A stretch of DNA of 33,951 nucleotides from Candidatus Falkowbacteria bacterium CG10_big_fil_rev_8_21_14_0_10_39_11 (GCA_002773615.1 PFAP01000005.1:1-33951); one strand, 5' to 3'; numbered from the stretch's first letter, positions 24,324-32,759 are shown. Translations and numbers: made by a program. Notes: generated by a model from the letters alone, not told the origin.

Positions 24324-24666
24324 AAAAACAAAGGGGACGTCTTCTGCCCGATGTGTTATTACACAGTTAGTTAATGGCTAGACGCCCCTTGAGCGAACGA
24401 AGATGTTTGTCCGTCTCAGGTCCACGGATGGATCAAGACAGTGCAAACGTCTAAAAGCTCACTAATTTTTTACCTAGTAAAACCTCTTCCTGGCCCTCAA
24501 GTCACGCAGACAAGAGCCAAATAGAATTTTGTTTTTGTTTTTGTCGAATGAATTTGTCAGAAGAAGAAATTACAGGTTTTTTTGTGGGGAAATGTGGAAT
24601 TGTGCGAAAGAACAAAAAGAACAAATTATGTGTTCGTAGGACTTGTGGTTAGTTAACCATCCTACT
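24324..24666 (-). ncRNA. Candidate structured non-coding RNA, ~340 nt
   Basis: No credible ORF fills this interval, but it has a promoter (24673-24701) and a strong GC-rich terminator. Read on the minus strand, the RNA would open with hairpin GTAGGA...TCCTAC (24665-24636) enclosing GGTTA/TAACC. A G-poor, C/T/A-rich linker follows (about 24600-24530). A paired domain then carries CTTGAG/CTCAAG long-range pairing around a hairpin with GTTTG/CAAAC, GTCT/AGAC and TCCA/TGGA stems. The 3' end is stem GGGGCGTCT/AGACGTCCCC (24388-24333) with TTTGTTTTT. The motifs I would expect of tmRNA, RNase P RNA or SRP RNA are absent. 6S RNA cannot be excluded. Confidence 0.6.
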
Positions 24667-24672
24667 GACATA

Positions 24673-24701
24673 ATTATATCACATATTTGCCTTATTTTCA
24701 A
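24673..24701 (-). promoter_or_regulatory. Promoter of the candidate ncRNA
   Basis: On the minus strand: TTGAAA (24701-24696), a 17-bp spacer and TATAAT (24678-24673), placing the start near 24666, just before the first hairpin. Confidence 0.75.
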
Positions 24702-24759
24702 TGGTGTGGTCAGCTTAAATAGCTCATTTACTGTAAAACATAATGAAAATAATCTAATT

Positions 24760-24832
24760 TTGTTCACAGCTCAGTTTTTTTGTGTATAAAAAAACTGTGG
24801 ATAACATGTTATTAACCACAGCTTTATCCCCA
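24760..24832. other. Cluster of DnaA-box-like 9-mers
   Basis: Two exact TTATNCACA matches on the minus strand (24789-24781 and 24804-24796) lie with three one-mismatch sites: TTGTTCACA at 24760, TTAACCACA at 24812 and TTATCCCCA at 24824. Part of the cluster coincides with a terminator hairpin, which may explain the paired sites. Confidence 0.4.
24788..24821 (-). terminator. Terminator of the 24845-26056 gene
   Basis: On the minus strand, CTGTGG and CCACAG enclose a partly paired loop and are followed by seven T residues (24794-24788). Confidence 0.7.
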
Positions 24833-24844
24833 TTTTTGTCTACA

Positions 24845-26056
24845 CTAGTCTACACAAACACTCAAGTTATTGAATATTGTTGATGATAAATACATGTTAG
24901 TATCTCTCTTTAGATCAAACCAGGCGAAATCATGATCCAATCGATCACAGCCATCAGGCATTGATTTAAAGACTCCACTCAGACTAAAGAAATAGTTGAT
25001 TGGCTTACCAAGCGTAATTATAATTTCATTCTGACCGTTTTCATGAGGAATTTCCTGTATATAGATGCTTGTGTCCTCAATTTCAAGTTGATATGTATTT
25101 TCAATCAGTTCGAATTCAAATTTACCAGGATCAGCGATCAGGTGGACAGCATTAGAATTATCTGGCAGTGTTATTCGCTTTTTTGATGGATAAATTTTAG
25201 CCATCAGTTGAGATATTACTGTCTGAAGCTCATCAATTGATTTTTGAGGCTCTGGAATCAATATTATAGATAGGTTATTATCAGCATTATCAAATTTTTG
25301 ATACTTCATACTTTCATTTATGTTTTTTAGTAGCAAATAATCCAGATTTTCTGGCACATAACTTACATTTTGGGTCAAATAAGTTGCGGGATTAATATTG
25401 TCTAGACTCATATTTGCTTGAAAATAACGTGGTAAAGGTGTGTTTTTATTCAATTTGGGTGCCTGAAGTGTAGTCACTATCCTTATTTTTTCTTTTTTAA
25501 AGTTCAAATATCCCCAAAAGGGCTCAGTATTTTCAGGGTTCATAATAGCTGACGGAATAATATCAACAGATTGACCAGAGATATAGATTTTTATATCAGA
25601 AAAGTCAAACAATCGCGGTTTTATTACCAGTTTGTCCTTAAGGCTCGCCGATATCTGACCCAAACCACTTTGTTTTAGTGGAAAAATAACAGTTTCATTA
25701 TTCAAATAGTATGGAATGTTATTTATTTTCAACCAACTTTCAATTGAAGCACTTTTTTCTTGAACAAAATACCAGTTTTTATCTTCTCTTTGTATGATGG
25801 CCGTTTCCATGTTGCTGTTATCAAACAGGTGATTTACTTGATCAGTCTCCAATCCGGTTTCTGCCACCAAATATATAATTGCCTCGGGTCGGTGTCGGTT
25901 CAAATTTTGCCAATCACTATTTTTTGCATGCAAGTAAACCGTAATATCACCGGGCATTTGATTAATTAAAGTATCTTTGTGGTCTACAATTAAAACCAAG
26001 ACCGCAACGCAGCCAATGACGATTCCCAGTACAATTAGTAGTATTTTTATCTTCAT
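24845..26056 (-). CDS. Orphan single-pass membrane-anchored protein
   Basis: 403 aa from the ATG at 26056 (MKIKILLIVLGIVIG); a start at 26080 adds eight residues. A single hydrophobic segment at about residues 3-24 anchors a large extracytoplasmic part of mixed strand and helix, with no recognised domain. Repeated beta-like units (DITVYLHAKN, KIYISGQS, STSIYIQEI-type strands) and SLSGVFKSMPDGCDRL resemble the look of 'DUF' proteins that scan stress or fold, but I cannot name a family. It lacks a Shine-Dalgarno. It is followed by its own terminator. Confidence 0.75.
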   Translation of the reverse strand: MKIKILLIVLGIVIGCVAVLVLIVDHKDTLINQMPGDITVYLHAKNSDWQNLNRHRPEAIIYLVAETGLETDQVNHLFDNSNMETAIIQREDKNWYFVQEKSASIESWLKINNIPYYLNNETVIFPLKQSGLGQISASLKDKLVIKPRLFDFSDIKIYISGQSVDIIPSAIMNPENTEPFWGYLNFKKEKIRIVTTLQAPKLNKNTPLPRYFQANMSLDNINPATYLTQNVSYVPENLDYLLLKNINESMKYQKFDNADNNLSIILIPEPQKSIDELQTVISQLMAKIYPSKKRITLPDNSNAVHLIADPGKFEFELIENTYQLEIEDTSIYIQEIPHENGQNEIIITLGKPINYFFSLSGVFKSMPDGCDRLDHDFAWFDLKRDTNMYLSSTIFNNLSVCVD

Positions 26057-26216
26057 AACAAATAAAATTAAAATTGCCACCCTTCGAGGATTTAAAAGGC
26101 GAGATTATGTGCCCTAGCACCTCAGAGTGACAATATGTAAATGCTTATTTTATTGTAGTCTATTTATTCGTTGTTGTAAATTATTCAAAATCCGACTTCA
26201 AATTTCCGAGTGCAAG

Positions 26217-27248
26217 TTATTTTTCATTAACAATTTTTCTCACTGGCCAAGATATTTCAATTCCTTCTTTGTCATATCTGGCTTTGAGCGCTTTGATAAA
26301 CTCATGTTTTACCAAGTATTGAGACACATAATCCTCAACCCGCATAATTACCGTGAAGTTAATATTAGAATCTCCAAAAGTGTGGAAGCGGATAAACGGT
26401 TCATAACCTTTTTTTGCTCCGGGTGCATACTCTTGGATTTTTTTAGCTACTTCATTAGTCACCATTTCTACTTTAGACAGGTCTTCACCGTAACTAATTC
26501 CGACTTGAACCAACAAAGATTGTTGTGGATCTCCGATGGAGTTGTTGGTTATGATACTGTTGGCTACTGTTGAATTTGGTATTGTGACTACATTGTTTCC
26601 CATGGTTTTTATTCTCGTCGATCGCCACCCGATATCAGAAACCGTACCCTTTATGTCAGTCCCAATTTCTACAAAGTCACCCACCTTTACCGGTTCATCA
26701 GAAATAATTTGAATTCCTGAAAAGAAATTTGATAGCGTATCCTGCAAAGCCAAACCGACAGCCAAGCCTCCAATACCTAATGTGGCAATTAGTGGTGATA
26801 TTTCAATGTTAAAATATTCCATAATAATAATTAATGCCACTAGATAAACCGCAATGTTGATTAGCCGAGATACCAATTTAGGCGCCGTTTCCAAGCGTCT
26901 TTTTTTCTTAAACCAACTGTTAAAAAGTTTACTGAAAATTCTGGCCAGTACATACGTGATCAACAAAACGTAAGCCACAAAGAATAGCTTGTTGGCCAGT
27001 GCATGATAGCCATTGACAATATTTAAGCTCAATAGAGAAATATGGGTTCCAAGAATAAAAGTGGTCAAATAAAGCGGTCGGCTGATAATGTCGATAATAA
27101 CATCATCAAAATCAGATTCGGTTTTTTTTGTAGCGGAACGTAAACCACTAACCAGAATAGTCTTAACAATCTTAGCGGCAATCAGTGCCACAATTAAAAT
27201 TGCTATTAACTGAAACCAGTCATTGTGTATTAATGTTGTCCAGGTCAT
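26217..27248 (-). CDS. Small-conductance mechanosensitive channel (MscS family)
   Basis: 343 aa. MscS channels open on membrane tension and release solutes during hypo-osmotic shock. Four or five N-terminal membrane segments lead to the pore helix region LIATLGIGGLAVGLALQDTLSNFFSGIQI, followed by the MscS beta domain VGDFVEIGTDIKGTVSDIGWRSTRIKTMGNNVVTIPNSTVANSIITN and a C-terminal alpha/beta domain. It is longer than E. coli MscS (286 aa) through its extra N-terminal segments. It stands alone on the minus strand. Confidence 0.95.
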   Translation of the reverse strand: MTWTTLIHNDWFQLIAILIVALIAAKIVKTILVSGLRSATKKTESDFDDVIIDIISRPLYLTTFILGTHISLLSLNIVNGYHALANKLFFVAYVLLITYVLARIFSKLFNSWFKKKRRLETAPKLVSRLINIAVYLVALIIIMEYFNIEISPLIATLGIGGLAVGLALQDTLSNFFSGIQIISDEPVKVGDFVEIGTDIKGTVSDIGWRSTRIKTMGNNVVTIPNSTVANSIITNNSIGDPQQSLLVQVGISYGEDLSKVEMVTNEVAKKIQEYAPGAKKGYEPFIRFHTFGDSNINFTVIMRVEDYVSQYLVKHEFIKALKARYDKEGIEISWPVRKIVNEK

Positions 27249-27428
27249 AAAATAATAAGTTTATATAAATTAAATCGATTTAGTAAATTATACGCCAAGG
27301 ATGTAATCGTCATCCCGCAGAGATAATTTATTATATTATAGCAAAATAACCGAGCTTTATCAATGTTTTATTCTCGTTGTTTCTTCGGGTATTTGAAAAA
27401 AATAAAAGACACATGGTTTCATGTGTTT

Positions 27429-27632
27429 TTAGTTAGTCAGTAAATACATTGATGTCAGCATCATTGCTTGAAGGCTTACTCCAAAAAAGTCGTATTTATT
27501 CAAACTCCGATTATTCAATTTGGATCCTATGAATGTCCCAATCACCAGTCCAAAAGAGATACCAAGTACCGATGACAAAGTGATAATACCATCGTCATTT
27601 GATAGGAAATATCCGAGCGCAAAAGCGAGCAC
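27429..27632 (-). CDS. Small hydrophobic protein (possible)
   Basis: 67 aa starting at GTG 27632; an in-frame stop lies 51 bases upstream and no ATG is available. Two hydrophobic stretches (TLSSVLGISFGLVIGTFIGSKL and FFGVSLQAMMLTSMYLL) suggest a two-segment membrane protein with a Gly-zipper-like first helix. The coding pattern is plausible but the start is weak and no family is recognised. It could be a remnant. Confidence 0.45.
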   Translation of the reverse strand: MLAFALGYFLSNDDGIITLSSVLGISFGLVIGTFIGSKLNNRSLNKYDFFGVSLQAMMLTSMYLLTN

Positions 27633-27835
27633 TAGGTCGATTGTATACTTTATGGCTCGTGACCATATTTGTTTGTTTATTGCTTAGTGCAAAAAACAAG
27701 CTACAATAAACAATCCGAGCATAACCAGAAATCCTGGATGCATATCATCCCCCGCTGTTTTGTTTACGGATATTATATCTTATTGAGAATTTATCAATTT
27801 GTCAACCCTTCGCGAAGAGCTGATCAAACAAAAAA

Positions 27836-27868
27836 CCCGTCTCGAGCTGGTCGAGAGACGGGTTTTTA
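27836..27868. terminator. Bidirectional terminator downstream of pnp
   Basis: The stem CCCGTCTC/GAGACGGG is flanked by an A run on one side and a T run on the other, six bases beyond the pnp stop. Confidence 0.9.
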
Positions 27869-27874
27869 TATATC

Positions 27875-30046
27875 TTACACTTGTTTCATTGATAGACTTA
27901 CTCTACCCGTGTCATCAATTTTGAGGACTTTAACTTTGACTTCCTGACCGACCTTCAAGTACTTGTTGATATCATTGACTCTTTCCGTCTTACTGATTTC
28001 TGAGACATGTACCATTCCGTCTTGATTTGGGAAAATTTCGACGAAAGCGCCGAAGTCCATGATTCTAACTACTTTACCATCATAGGTTTTACCAACCTTT
28101 GCCTCTTGAGTTAGATCCTTGATCCATTGGATTGCTTCTTTCATTCCATCGGCCGATATAGAGGTGACAAATACAGTTCCGTCATCTTCAATGTCAATCG
28201 CCACACCAGTTTTATCAATGATCTCATTAATCATCTTACCACCCGGGCCAATGACATCTCGAATTTTATCAGGACTAATTTTAATCGTTTCAATTCTTGG
28301 CGCGTATGGAGACATTTCTTCTCTTGGTTTTGCAATCGCCTCATTCATTACTTTTAGAATTTCGATGCGAGCATCCTTACCTTGTTTTAACGACTCTTCG
28401 ATTATTTCTAGTGACACACCGGTAGTTTTTGTATCCATTTGAATCGCTGTGATACCTTCATCTGTACCAGTAACCTTAAAGTCCATTCCACCTTTGCCAT
28501 CTTCAAGATCTTGGATGTCGGTGATAACCCGATAGTTTCCCTTGTCATCACTTGCTAGACCAATCGCGACACCGGCAACCGCTTTTTTGATTGGTACACC
28601 AGCATCCATGAGGCTGAGTGAACAACCACAGGTGGAAGCCATCGAACTTGATCCGTTTGAACTCAAGACCTCAGACACAACTCGGATAGTATATGGAAAA
28701 TCTTCTTTGCTTGGTAAAACAGGCATGATAGCCTTTTCAGCTAGTGACCCATGTCCCACTTCACGCCGTCCAGCACCACGCATAGGTTTTGCTTCACCAA
28801 CAGAATATGGCGGGAAATTGTAATGATGCATAAATCGTTTTTTTCCAGTCAACTCCATACCGTCTAAAAATTGTTCATCACCGGGAGAACCCAATGTTAC
28901 AATTGACATGACTTCAGTTTCACCTCGATCAAACAAAGCACTACCATGAAGTCGAGACAAGAAGCCAACCTTTGACTTTATTTCTCGGACATCAGTGATA
29001 TTTCGTCCATCAATACGTTTTTTGTCCTTGATGATTGCCTCACTTACTCTTGTTTCAATGAAATCATCAAAGAAAGTAAGGATTTTTTTAATTTTATCTT
29101 TTCCGACATTTTTTTTCTTAAGCATTTCTACCAATTCATCCTTTAGCGCGTAAACCTTTTCTTTTCTGTCCCGTTTTGTTCCAACCGGAACATTAAACAG
29201 ATATTTGTCGATTCCTTTGGCTGCAAATTCCTTGGCTTCTACCGTCAAGGCTTCGATTTCTTTTTGGCTGGCCTTTTGATTGCTATCCAACTCCTCGTCA
29301 TCTTCTTGTCCATTCACGCTGATTACCATTTTTTCTTTACCAACTTCCTTTCGAAGTTGTTCCAGCAGTTTCAACGGCTCTTTGATATGTTTCTGACCAA
29401 ATTTAAATGCTTCAAGCATTGTTTTTTCATCAGTTTCATTTGCTCCCGCTTCAATATTGATTATCTTGTCATCATGGAAACAAATAGTTAGCTCAAAGTC
29501 AGATTTTTCTCTGGCTTCATAACTTGGATTCAAAACCCATTCACCGTTAATTTGTCCGACGCGAATTCCGGCGATTGGTCCGGCCCAAGGGATATCAGAA
29601 ATGTGCAACACAGCAGCTGCACCAAAAATTGATGGTATATCTGGATCATTTTCACCGTCATGTTGTAACACTGTAATGATAACTTGAATATCATTCCGAA
29701 TTCGTTCATCGAAAAGTGGTCTAATACCGCGATCGATAAGACGAGCTGTGAGAATAGCCTCGTCAGTTGGCCGGGTTTCACGTTTAATAAAACGTGATCC
29801 TTTAATTCTTCCGGCTGCATACATTTTTTCTTCGTAATCAACCATCAATGGAAAGAAACTGGTTCCTTCTCGAAGTTCTTTGTTGATTACTGCTGTCGCA
29901 AGAATGACCGTTTCTCCATAAGAAACAATACAGCTTGCATTTGCTTGTTTGGCTACAACATTTGGCTCAATAGTGAGCGTTTTGCCTGCCCAATCAAGGG
30001 TGTACTTATCTTTTTTCATAAGTGCATGTCGTCCTTTGATCATCAA
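27875..30046 (-). CDS. pnp: Polynucleotide phosphorylase
   Basis: 723 aa. PNPase degrades RNA 3'-to-5' by phosphorolysis. The ATG at 30046 has GGAG five bases upstream; a later ATG at 30019 gives the more usual MKKDKYTLDW start. Two RNase PH-like domains are visible: the first has YEEKMYAAGRIKGSRFIKRE, the second FNFPPYS-type motifs (HYNFPPYSVGEAKPMRGAGRREVGHGSLAEKAI) and the catalytic-site stretch KGGMDFKVTGTDEGITAIQMDTK. A KH domain (IRDVIGPGGKMINEIID) and an S1 domain (GKTYDGKVVRIMDFGAFVEIFPNQDGMVHVSEIS) close the protein. An 18-residue acidic linker (GQEDDEELDSNQKASQKE) sits in the first half. rpsO lies upstream, as in many bacteria. Confidence 0.98.
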   Translation of the reverse strand: MMIKGRHALMKKDKYTLDWAGKTLTIEPNVVAKQANASCIVSYGETVILATAVINKELREGTSFFPLMVDYEEKMYAAGRIKGSRFIKRETRPTDEAILTARLIDRGIRPLFDERIRNDIQVIITVLQHDGENDPDIPSIFGAAAVLHISDIPWAGPIAGIRVGQINGEWVLNPSYEAREKSDFELTICFHDDKIINIEAGANETDEKTMLEAFKFGQKHIKEPLKLLEQLRKEVGKEKMVISVNGQEDDEELDSNQKASQKEIEALTVEAKEFAAKGIDKYLFNVPVGTKRDRKEKVYALKDELVEMLKKKNVGKDKIKKILTFFDDFIETRVSEAIIKDKKRIDGRNITDVREIKSKVGFLSRLHGSALFDRGETEVMSIVTLGSPGDEQFLDGMELTGKKRFMHHYNFPPYSVGEAKPMRGAGRREVGHGSLAEKAIMPVLPSKEDFPYTIRVVSEVLSSNGSSSMASTCGCSLSLMDAGVPIKKAVAGVAIGLASDDKGNYRVITDIQDLEDGKGGMDFKVTGTDEGITAIQMDTKTTGVSLEIIEESLKQGKDARIEILKVMNEAIAKPREEMSPYAPRIETIKISPDKIRDVIGPGGKMINEIIDKTGVAIDIEDDGTVFVTSISADGMKEAIQWIKDLTQEAKVGKTYDGKVVRIMDFGAFVEIFPNQDGMVHVSEISKTERVNDINKYLKVGQEVKVKVLKIDDTGRVSLSMKQV

Positions 30047-30173
30047 ACTCCAGACTATTGGTTCGGGATTTCCCTACCTTGCTAAAAGCTTAAAGCTCAA
30101 AGCTGTTTTTTATAGCCTATATGTTTGATGACCAACGTTTGGACTTAATAATAATTAATTTAAATATATATAA

Positions 30174-30193
30174 ACGGCCCCTGAAGAGGCCGT
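30174..30193 (-). terminator. Hairpin between rpsO and pnp
   Basis: ACGGCC/GGCCGT stem followed on the minus strand by an AT-rich, not pure-T, tract. It could be a weak terminator that lets some transcription run from rpsO into pnp, or a processing site. Confidence 0.5.
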
Positions 30194-30207
30194 CATATTA
30201 TAACAAT

Positions 30208-30585
30208 TTATTCTTCGATTTCTTCTTCGGTTTCAATAATTTCATTCATGTCATTTTCAGCATCTTCTTCGTCATTAAGAAGTTTTTTGATTTCCTCTTC
30301 TCGTTGTTGAATTTTCTTTGAGATTTTCAATTTCAGTTCTGTCACTAGACGGGTATAACTTTCAGGATTTTCTGAGTACAGATAACGTAAAAGTCTTTTT
30401 CTCTCACCTAACTTTTTTAACAAACCACGTCTTGATGAGTGGTCTTGTTTGTGCATCTGTAAGTGCTTGGTTAGCTCCTTGATTTCTTCAGTCAAGATCG
30501 CAATTTGCACTTCTGTCGAACCAGTATCATTGTCATGTGTTTTAAACTTGGCAATAATACGTTGTTTTTTCTTTGGATCCAACAT
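30208..30585 (-). CDS. rpsO: 30S ribosomal protein S15 with acidic tail
   Basis: 125 aa from the ATG at 30585 (MLDPKKKQRII); the longer frame to 30627 is unsupported. S15 binds the central domain of 16S rRNA. Core motifs are intact: DTGSTEVQIAILTEEI, HKQDHSSRRGLLKKLGERKRLLRYL and SYTRLVTELKLK. S15 is normally ~89 aa; here an extra ~35 residues form a highly acidic tail (NDEEDAENDMNEIIETEEEIEE). No Shine-Dalgarno is seen, typical of the housekeeping genes here. Confidence 0.97.
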   Translation of the reverse strand: MLDPKKKQRIIAKFKTHDNDTGSTEVQIAILTEEIKELTKHLQMHKQDHSSRRGLLKKLGERKRLLRYLYSENPESYTRLVTELKLKISKKIQQREEEIKKLLNDEEDAENDMNEIIETEEEIEE

Positions 30586-30829
30586 ACTTGATTCAACAAT
30601 CCACGAATTGATGACGAATTCTACCAATGTTTATTTTAGATTATGTTGGTCTAAGATTCACATTCGCAGTATTTGTATTATTCGTAGATTCGTTGTCCTA
30701 CCTCCACAGAACCGCTTCGTATTCTACGAGAATGGCAAGGCGTATTCCACAGGGAAGATTATTTATATTCTTTGTCTATTTTAGCATAAATAATTAATTC
30801 TGGCAATAGCCCAAAGATTTTTAGCCAAT

Positions 30830-30858
30830 TTGACACAATTTATTCAAAATGGTAATTT
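30830..30858 (+). promoter_or_regulatory. Promoter of the Cys-rich exported protein gene
   Basis: TTGACA at 30830-30835, a 17-bp spacer and TAATTT at 30853-30858, the same -35/-10 pair as the promoter at 80-108. Confidence 0.75.
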
Positions 30859-30884
30859 GAAATTGCTCTAACCTAGGAGGCGTC

Positions 30885-31325
30885 ATGAACAAAAAGGTTC
30901 TAATTGCTATTGTTATTGTTATCGCGGCCGTCGTATTTCTGGCTGCAATGATTCTTCTTGATAATAGCAAGACGGCCAAGGCCAAATCTTTGATGGCTAA
31001 GACAATTGTTGTTAGTTGGTGTTTGTCTGGTAAGTATGACTATGATTTCAATTACAACTTTGGGTTTGGTCAAGCAAGCTCAGTTATCGTTGTTAGTTGC
31101 TACAGTGATTCCGGGGAGACTTCTCAACGGCAAACATACGATGGTGATTCTGGAACCTTAATTTCTACATATGATTTTACCCTTTCATCTGATCACCCCA
31201 TTGTCACCTGCCATCAGACATGCCCGGAACTAACTCATGGGGAACGAAATGTTGAGATTTGCGGCCAAGGAATGATTTGCTACGACGAACAATGTGTTTA
31301 TTATAATATCTCCTGTTCTACTTAG
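30885..31325 (+). CDS. Exported, membrane-tethered Cys-rich orphan protein
   Basis: 146 aa; the ATG at 30885 follows AGGAGG. One hydrophobic segment (residues 5-26) after a short basic start acts as a signal anchor. The mature part contains eight Cys, an even number that would allow four disulfides, the last five within the final 35 residues. The first half is rich in Tyr, Asn and Gly (YDYDFNYNFGFGQ). Exported Cys-rich proteins would depend on thiol chemistry such as the CcdA/thioredoxin pair at 20391-21721. Family unknown. It has its own promoter and terminator. Confidence 0.75.
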   Translation: MNKKVLIAIVIVIAAVVFLAAMILLDNSKTAKAKSLMAKTIVVSWCLSGKYDYDFNYNFGFGQASSVIVVSCYSDSGETSQRQTYDGDSGTLISTYDFTLSSDHPIVTCHQTCPELTHGERNVEICGQGMICYDEQCVYYNISCST

Positions 31326-31351
31326 GTCAGTTAAACCCAGCTGGCTTTTTT
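31326..31351 (+). terminator. Terminator of the Cys-rich protein gene
   Basis: GTCAGTT/AGCTGGC stem with two G-U pairs and a 6-nt loop, then six T residues. Confidence 0.7.
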
Positions 31352-31435
31352 GTTACATCCACAGCTGTATTGTGTATTATGAAAGTGTGTCGTAAAATAT
31401 AAGCAACGAATAAACAAATACTACAAATTATACAA

Positions 31436-31606
31436 ATGCGTTCAGAAGGCAAAATCCTGCATAAAGACTTGAGCTATAAAATAACAGGAGCCCGGTTTAA
31501 TGTTTATAATTACTTGGGTGATGGTTATCGAGAAGTGTCTTATGGAGATTTATTATCTAAAGAGTTTACCAAACTCAAAAATAACATTCGTAGTATTCGT
31601 CATTAA
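31436..31606 (+). pseudogene. Truncated GxxExxY-family protein
   Basis: 56 aa. The sequence LHKDLSYKITGARFNVYNYLGDGYREVSYGDLLSKEF matches the N-terminal part of GxxExxY proteins, where the motif is LGxGxxExxY; here it reads LGDGYREVSY. Full-length members are about 120-130 aa and carry PD-(D/E)xK-like residues after this point. This copy stops at 31606 with no continuation before the Xer gene at 31627. It is probably a remnant, though a short functional variant cannot be excluded. Confidence 0.65.
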
Positions 31607-31626
31607 TTAGTTGATTAGTTGCATAT

Positions 31627-32619
31627 ATGGGCCGAACAAAAATTGAAAATCAAATCACCAACTTTCTCGAAGACCTTGAAGTTACCAAAGGCCGAACTTC
31701 GCGCACTATACGCAATTACGATTTTTACTTACGGCGTTTTGCTAGCTGGTTAAAAGAACAAAAGGTCAATTCTCCAGACAAGCTAAACTTGGAGCTCATA
31801 CGAAAATATCGTTTATGGCTAAATCGTCTTAGAGATAATAAAAAAGAAATTCTTCAAAAAAGCACCCAGAATTATCACTTGATTGCGATTCGGTCATTTC
31901 TAAAATATTTAGCCAAGCACGATATCGAATCATTGGTCCCAGAAAAGGTTGAACTCGCTCGCCTCCCGGAGCGCCAAGTGGCTTTTCTCGAGGGCAGCGA
32001 TTTGGACAGTATTTTGGAGGCTCCATTAAAAACAGACACCAAGAAAGTTATCAAATTTCGTGACAAAGCAATTCTAGAACTCTTCTTCTCTACCGGCATG
32101 CGTGTTTCCGAGCTGGCCGGCTTGCAACGTGATATCAATTTAAAAAAAGACGAACTTTCAATTCGTGGTAAAGGCGGCAAGATTCGCGTGGTCTTTATTT
32201 CCAAGCAAGCTCGTTATTGGATCACGGAATATTTGAAGTTGCGCAAAGACAAAAATCCATTTCTTTTTATTGGACACGACAAAGCGGCTGAAGCTAGAGA
32301 TAAAGAAGTCATAGAGGCCAAAGATTATATCGGTTTGACTCCTCGCAGCATTGAGCGCACCGTTCAAAAGTACGCCAAAATTATTGGCATCAACAAAAAA
32401 GTCACTCCGCACACTCTGCGCCACAGTTTTGCTACTGATTTGTTAATGAACGGCGCTGACATTCGTTCTGTTCAATCCATGCTTGGTCATTCATCCATTA
32501 ACACCACTCAAATTTACACTCATATTACCGACCAACAGTTGCGGGATGTTCACTCTGCCTTTCATGGCACTCGTCGCGACTCCAAACCGAAAAAAAATAC
32601 CAAGAAGAAAAAAAGATAA
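31627..32619 (+). CDS. Tyrosine recombinase of the XerC/XerD type
   Basis: 330 aa. It resolves chromosome dimers, or serves as an integrase. The N-terminal SAM-like domain has TRTIRNYDFYLRRFASWL. The catalytic set is complete: R159 in STGMRVSELAGL, K182/K185 in GKGGKIRVVF, H262-x-x-R265 in PHTLRHSFATDLL, H288 in LGHSSINTTQIYTH and nucleophile Y297. An insert of ~20 residues (HDKAAEARDKEVIEAKDYIG) and a Lys-rich tail (KPKKNTKKKK) are unusual. A chromosomal Xer function is likely because no phage genes are near. The start ATG at 31627 lacks a Shine-Dalgarno. Confidence 0.94.
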   Translation: MGRTKIENQITNFLEDLEVTKGRTSRTIRNYDFYLRRFASWLKEQKVNSPDKLNLELIRKYRLWLNRLRDNKKEILQKSTQNYHLIAIRSFLKYLAKHDIESLVPEKVELARLPERQVAFLEGSDLDSILEAPLKTDTKKVIKFRDKAILELFFSTGMRVSELAGLQRDINLKKDELSIRGKGGKIRVVFISKQARYWITEYLKLRKDKNPFLFIGHDKAAEARDKEVIEAKDYIGLTPRSIERTVQKYAKIIGINKKVTPHTLRHSFATDLLMNGADIRSVQSMLGHSSINTTQIYTHITDQQLRDVHSAFHGTRRDSKPKKNTKKKKR

Positions 32620-32646
32620 TTACTACTCCCCCATTAAAAAACAATT

Positions 32647-32666
32647 CCGGCTGAGCCGGGTTTTTT
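32647..32666 (+). terminator. Terminator of the Xer gene
   Basis: Stem CCGGC/GCCGG with a TGA loop, then six T residues. Confidence 0.85.
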
Positions 32667-32733
32667 ATTTATTTAAATACAAACACTATTTTTTCTCACC
32701 GTTCTGTGATCCCTAATTACTGATAGCTAAAAT

Positions 32734-32756
32734 AAAAAAGAACGACTTTGTCGTTC
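32734..32756 (-). terminator. Terminator of the 32760-33737 operon
   Basis: On the minus strand, GAACGAC/GTCGTTC is followed by six T residues. Confidence 0.85.
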
Positions 32757-32759
32757 ATA

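Noticed and set aside
24324-24666. tmRNA, RNase P RNA or SRP RNA
   Set aside because: No TTCGA T-arm or tag reading frame, no GGAAAGTCC-type P4 motif, and no SRP helix 8 GGAAG/AGCAG motif were found.
24570-24767. 65-aa open frame on the minus strand
   Set aside because: Its start lies upstream of the promoter that drives the candidate RNA, and it has no ribosome binding site.
24760-24832. Replication origin
   Set aside because: The DnaA-like boxes are suggestive, but there is no dnaA/dnaN, no strand switch, and a terminator overlaps; kept only as a low-interest finding.
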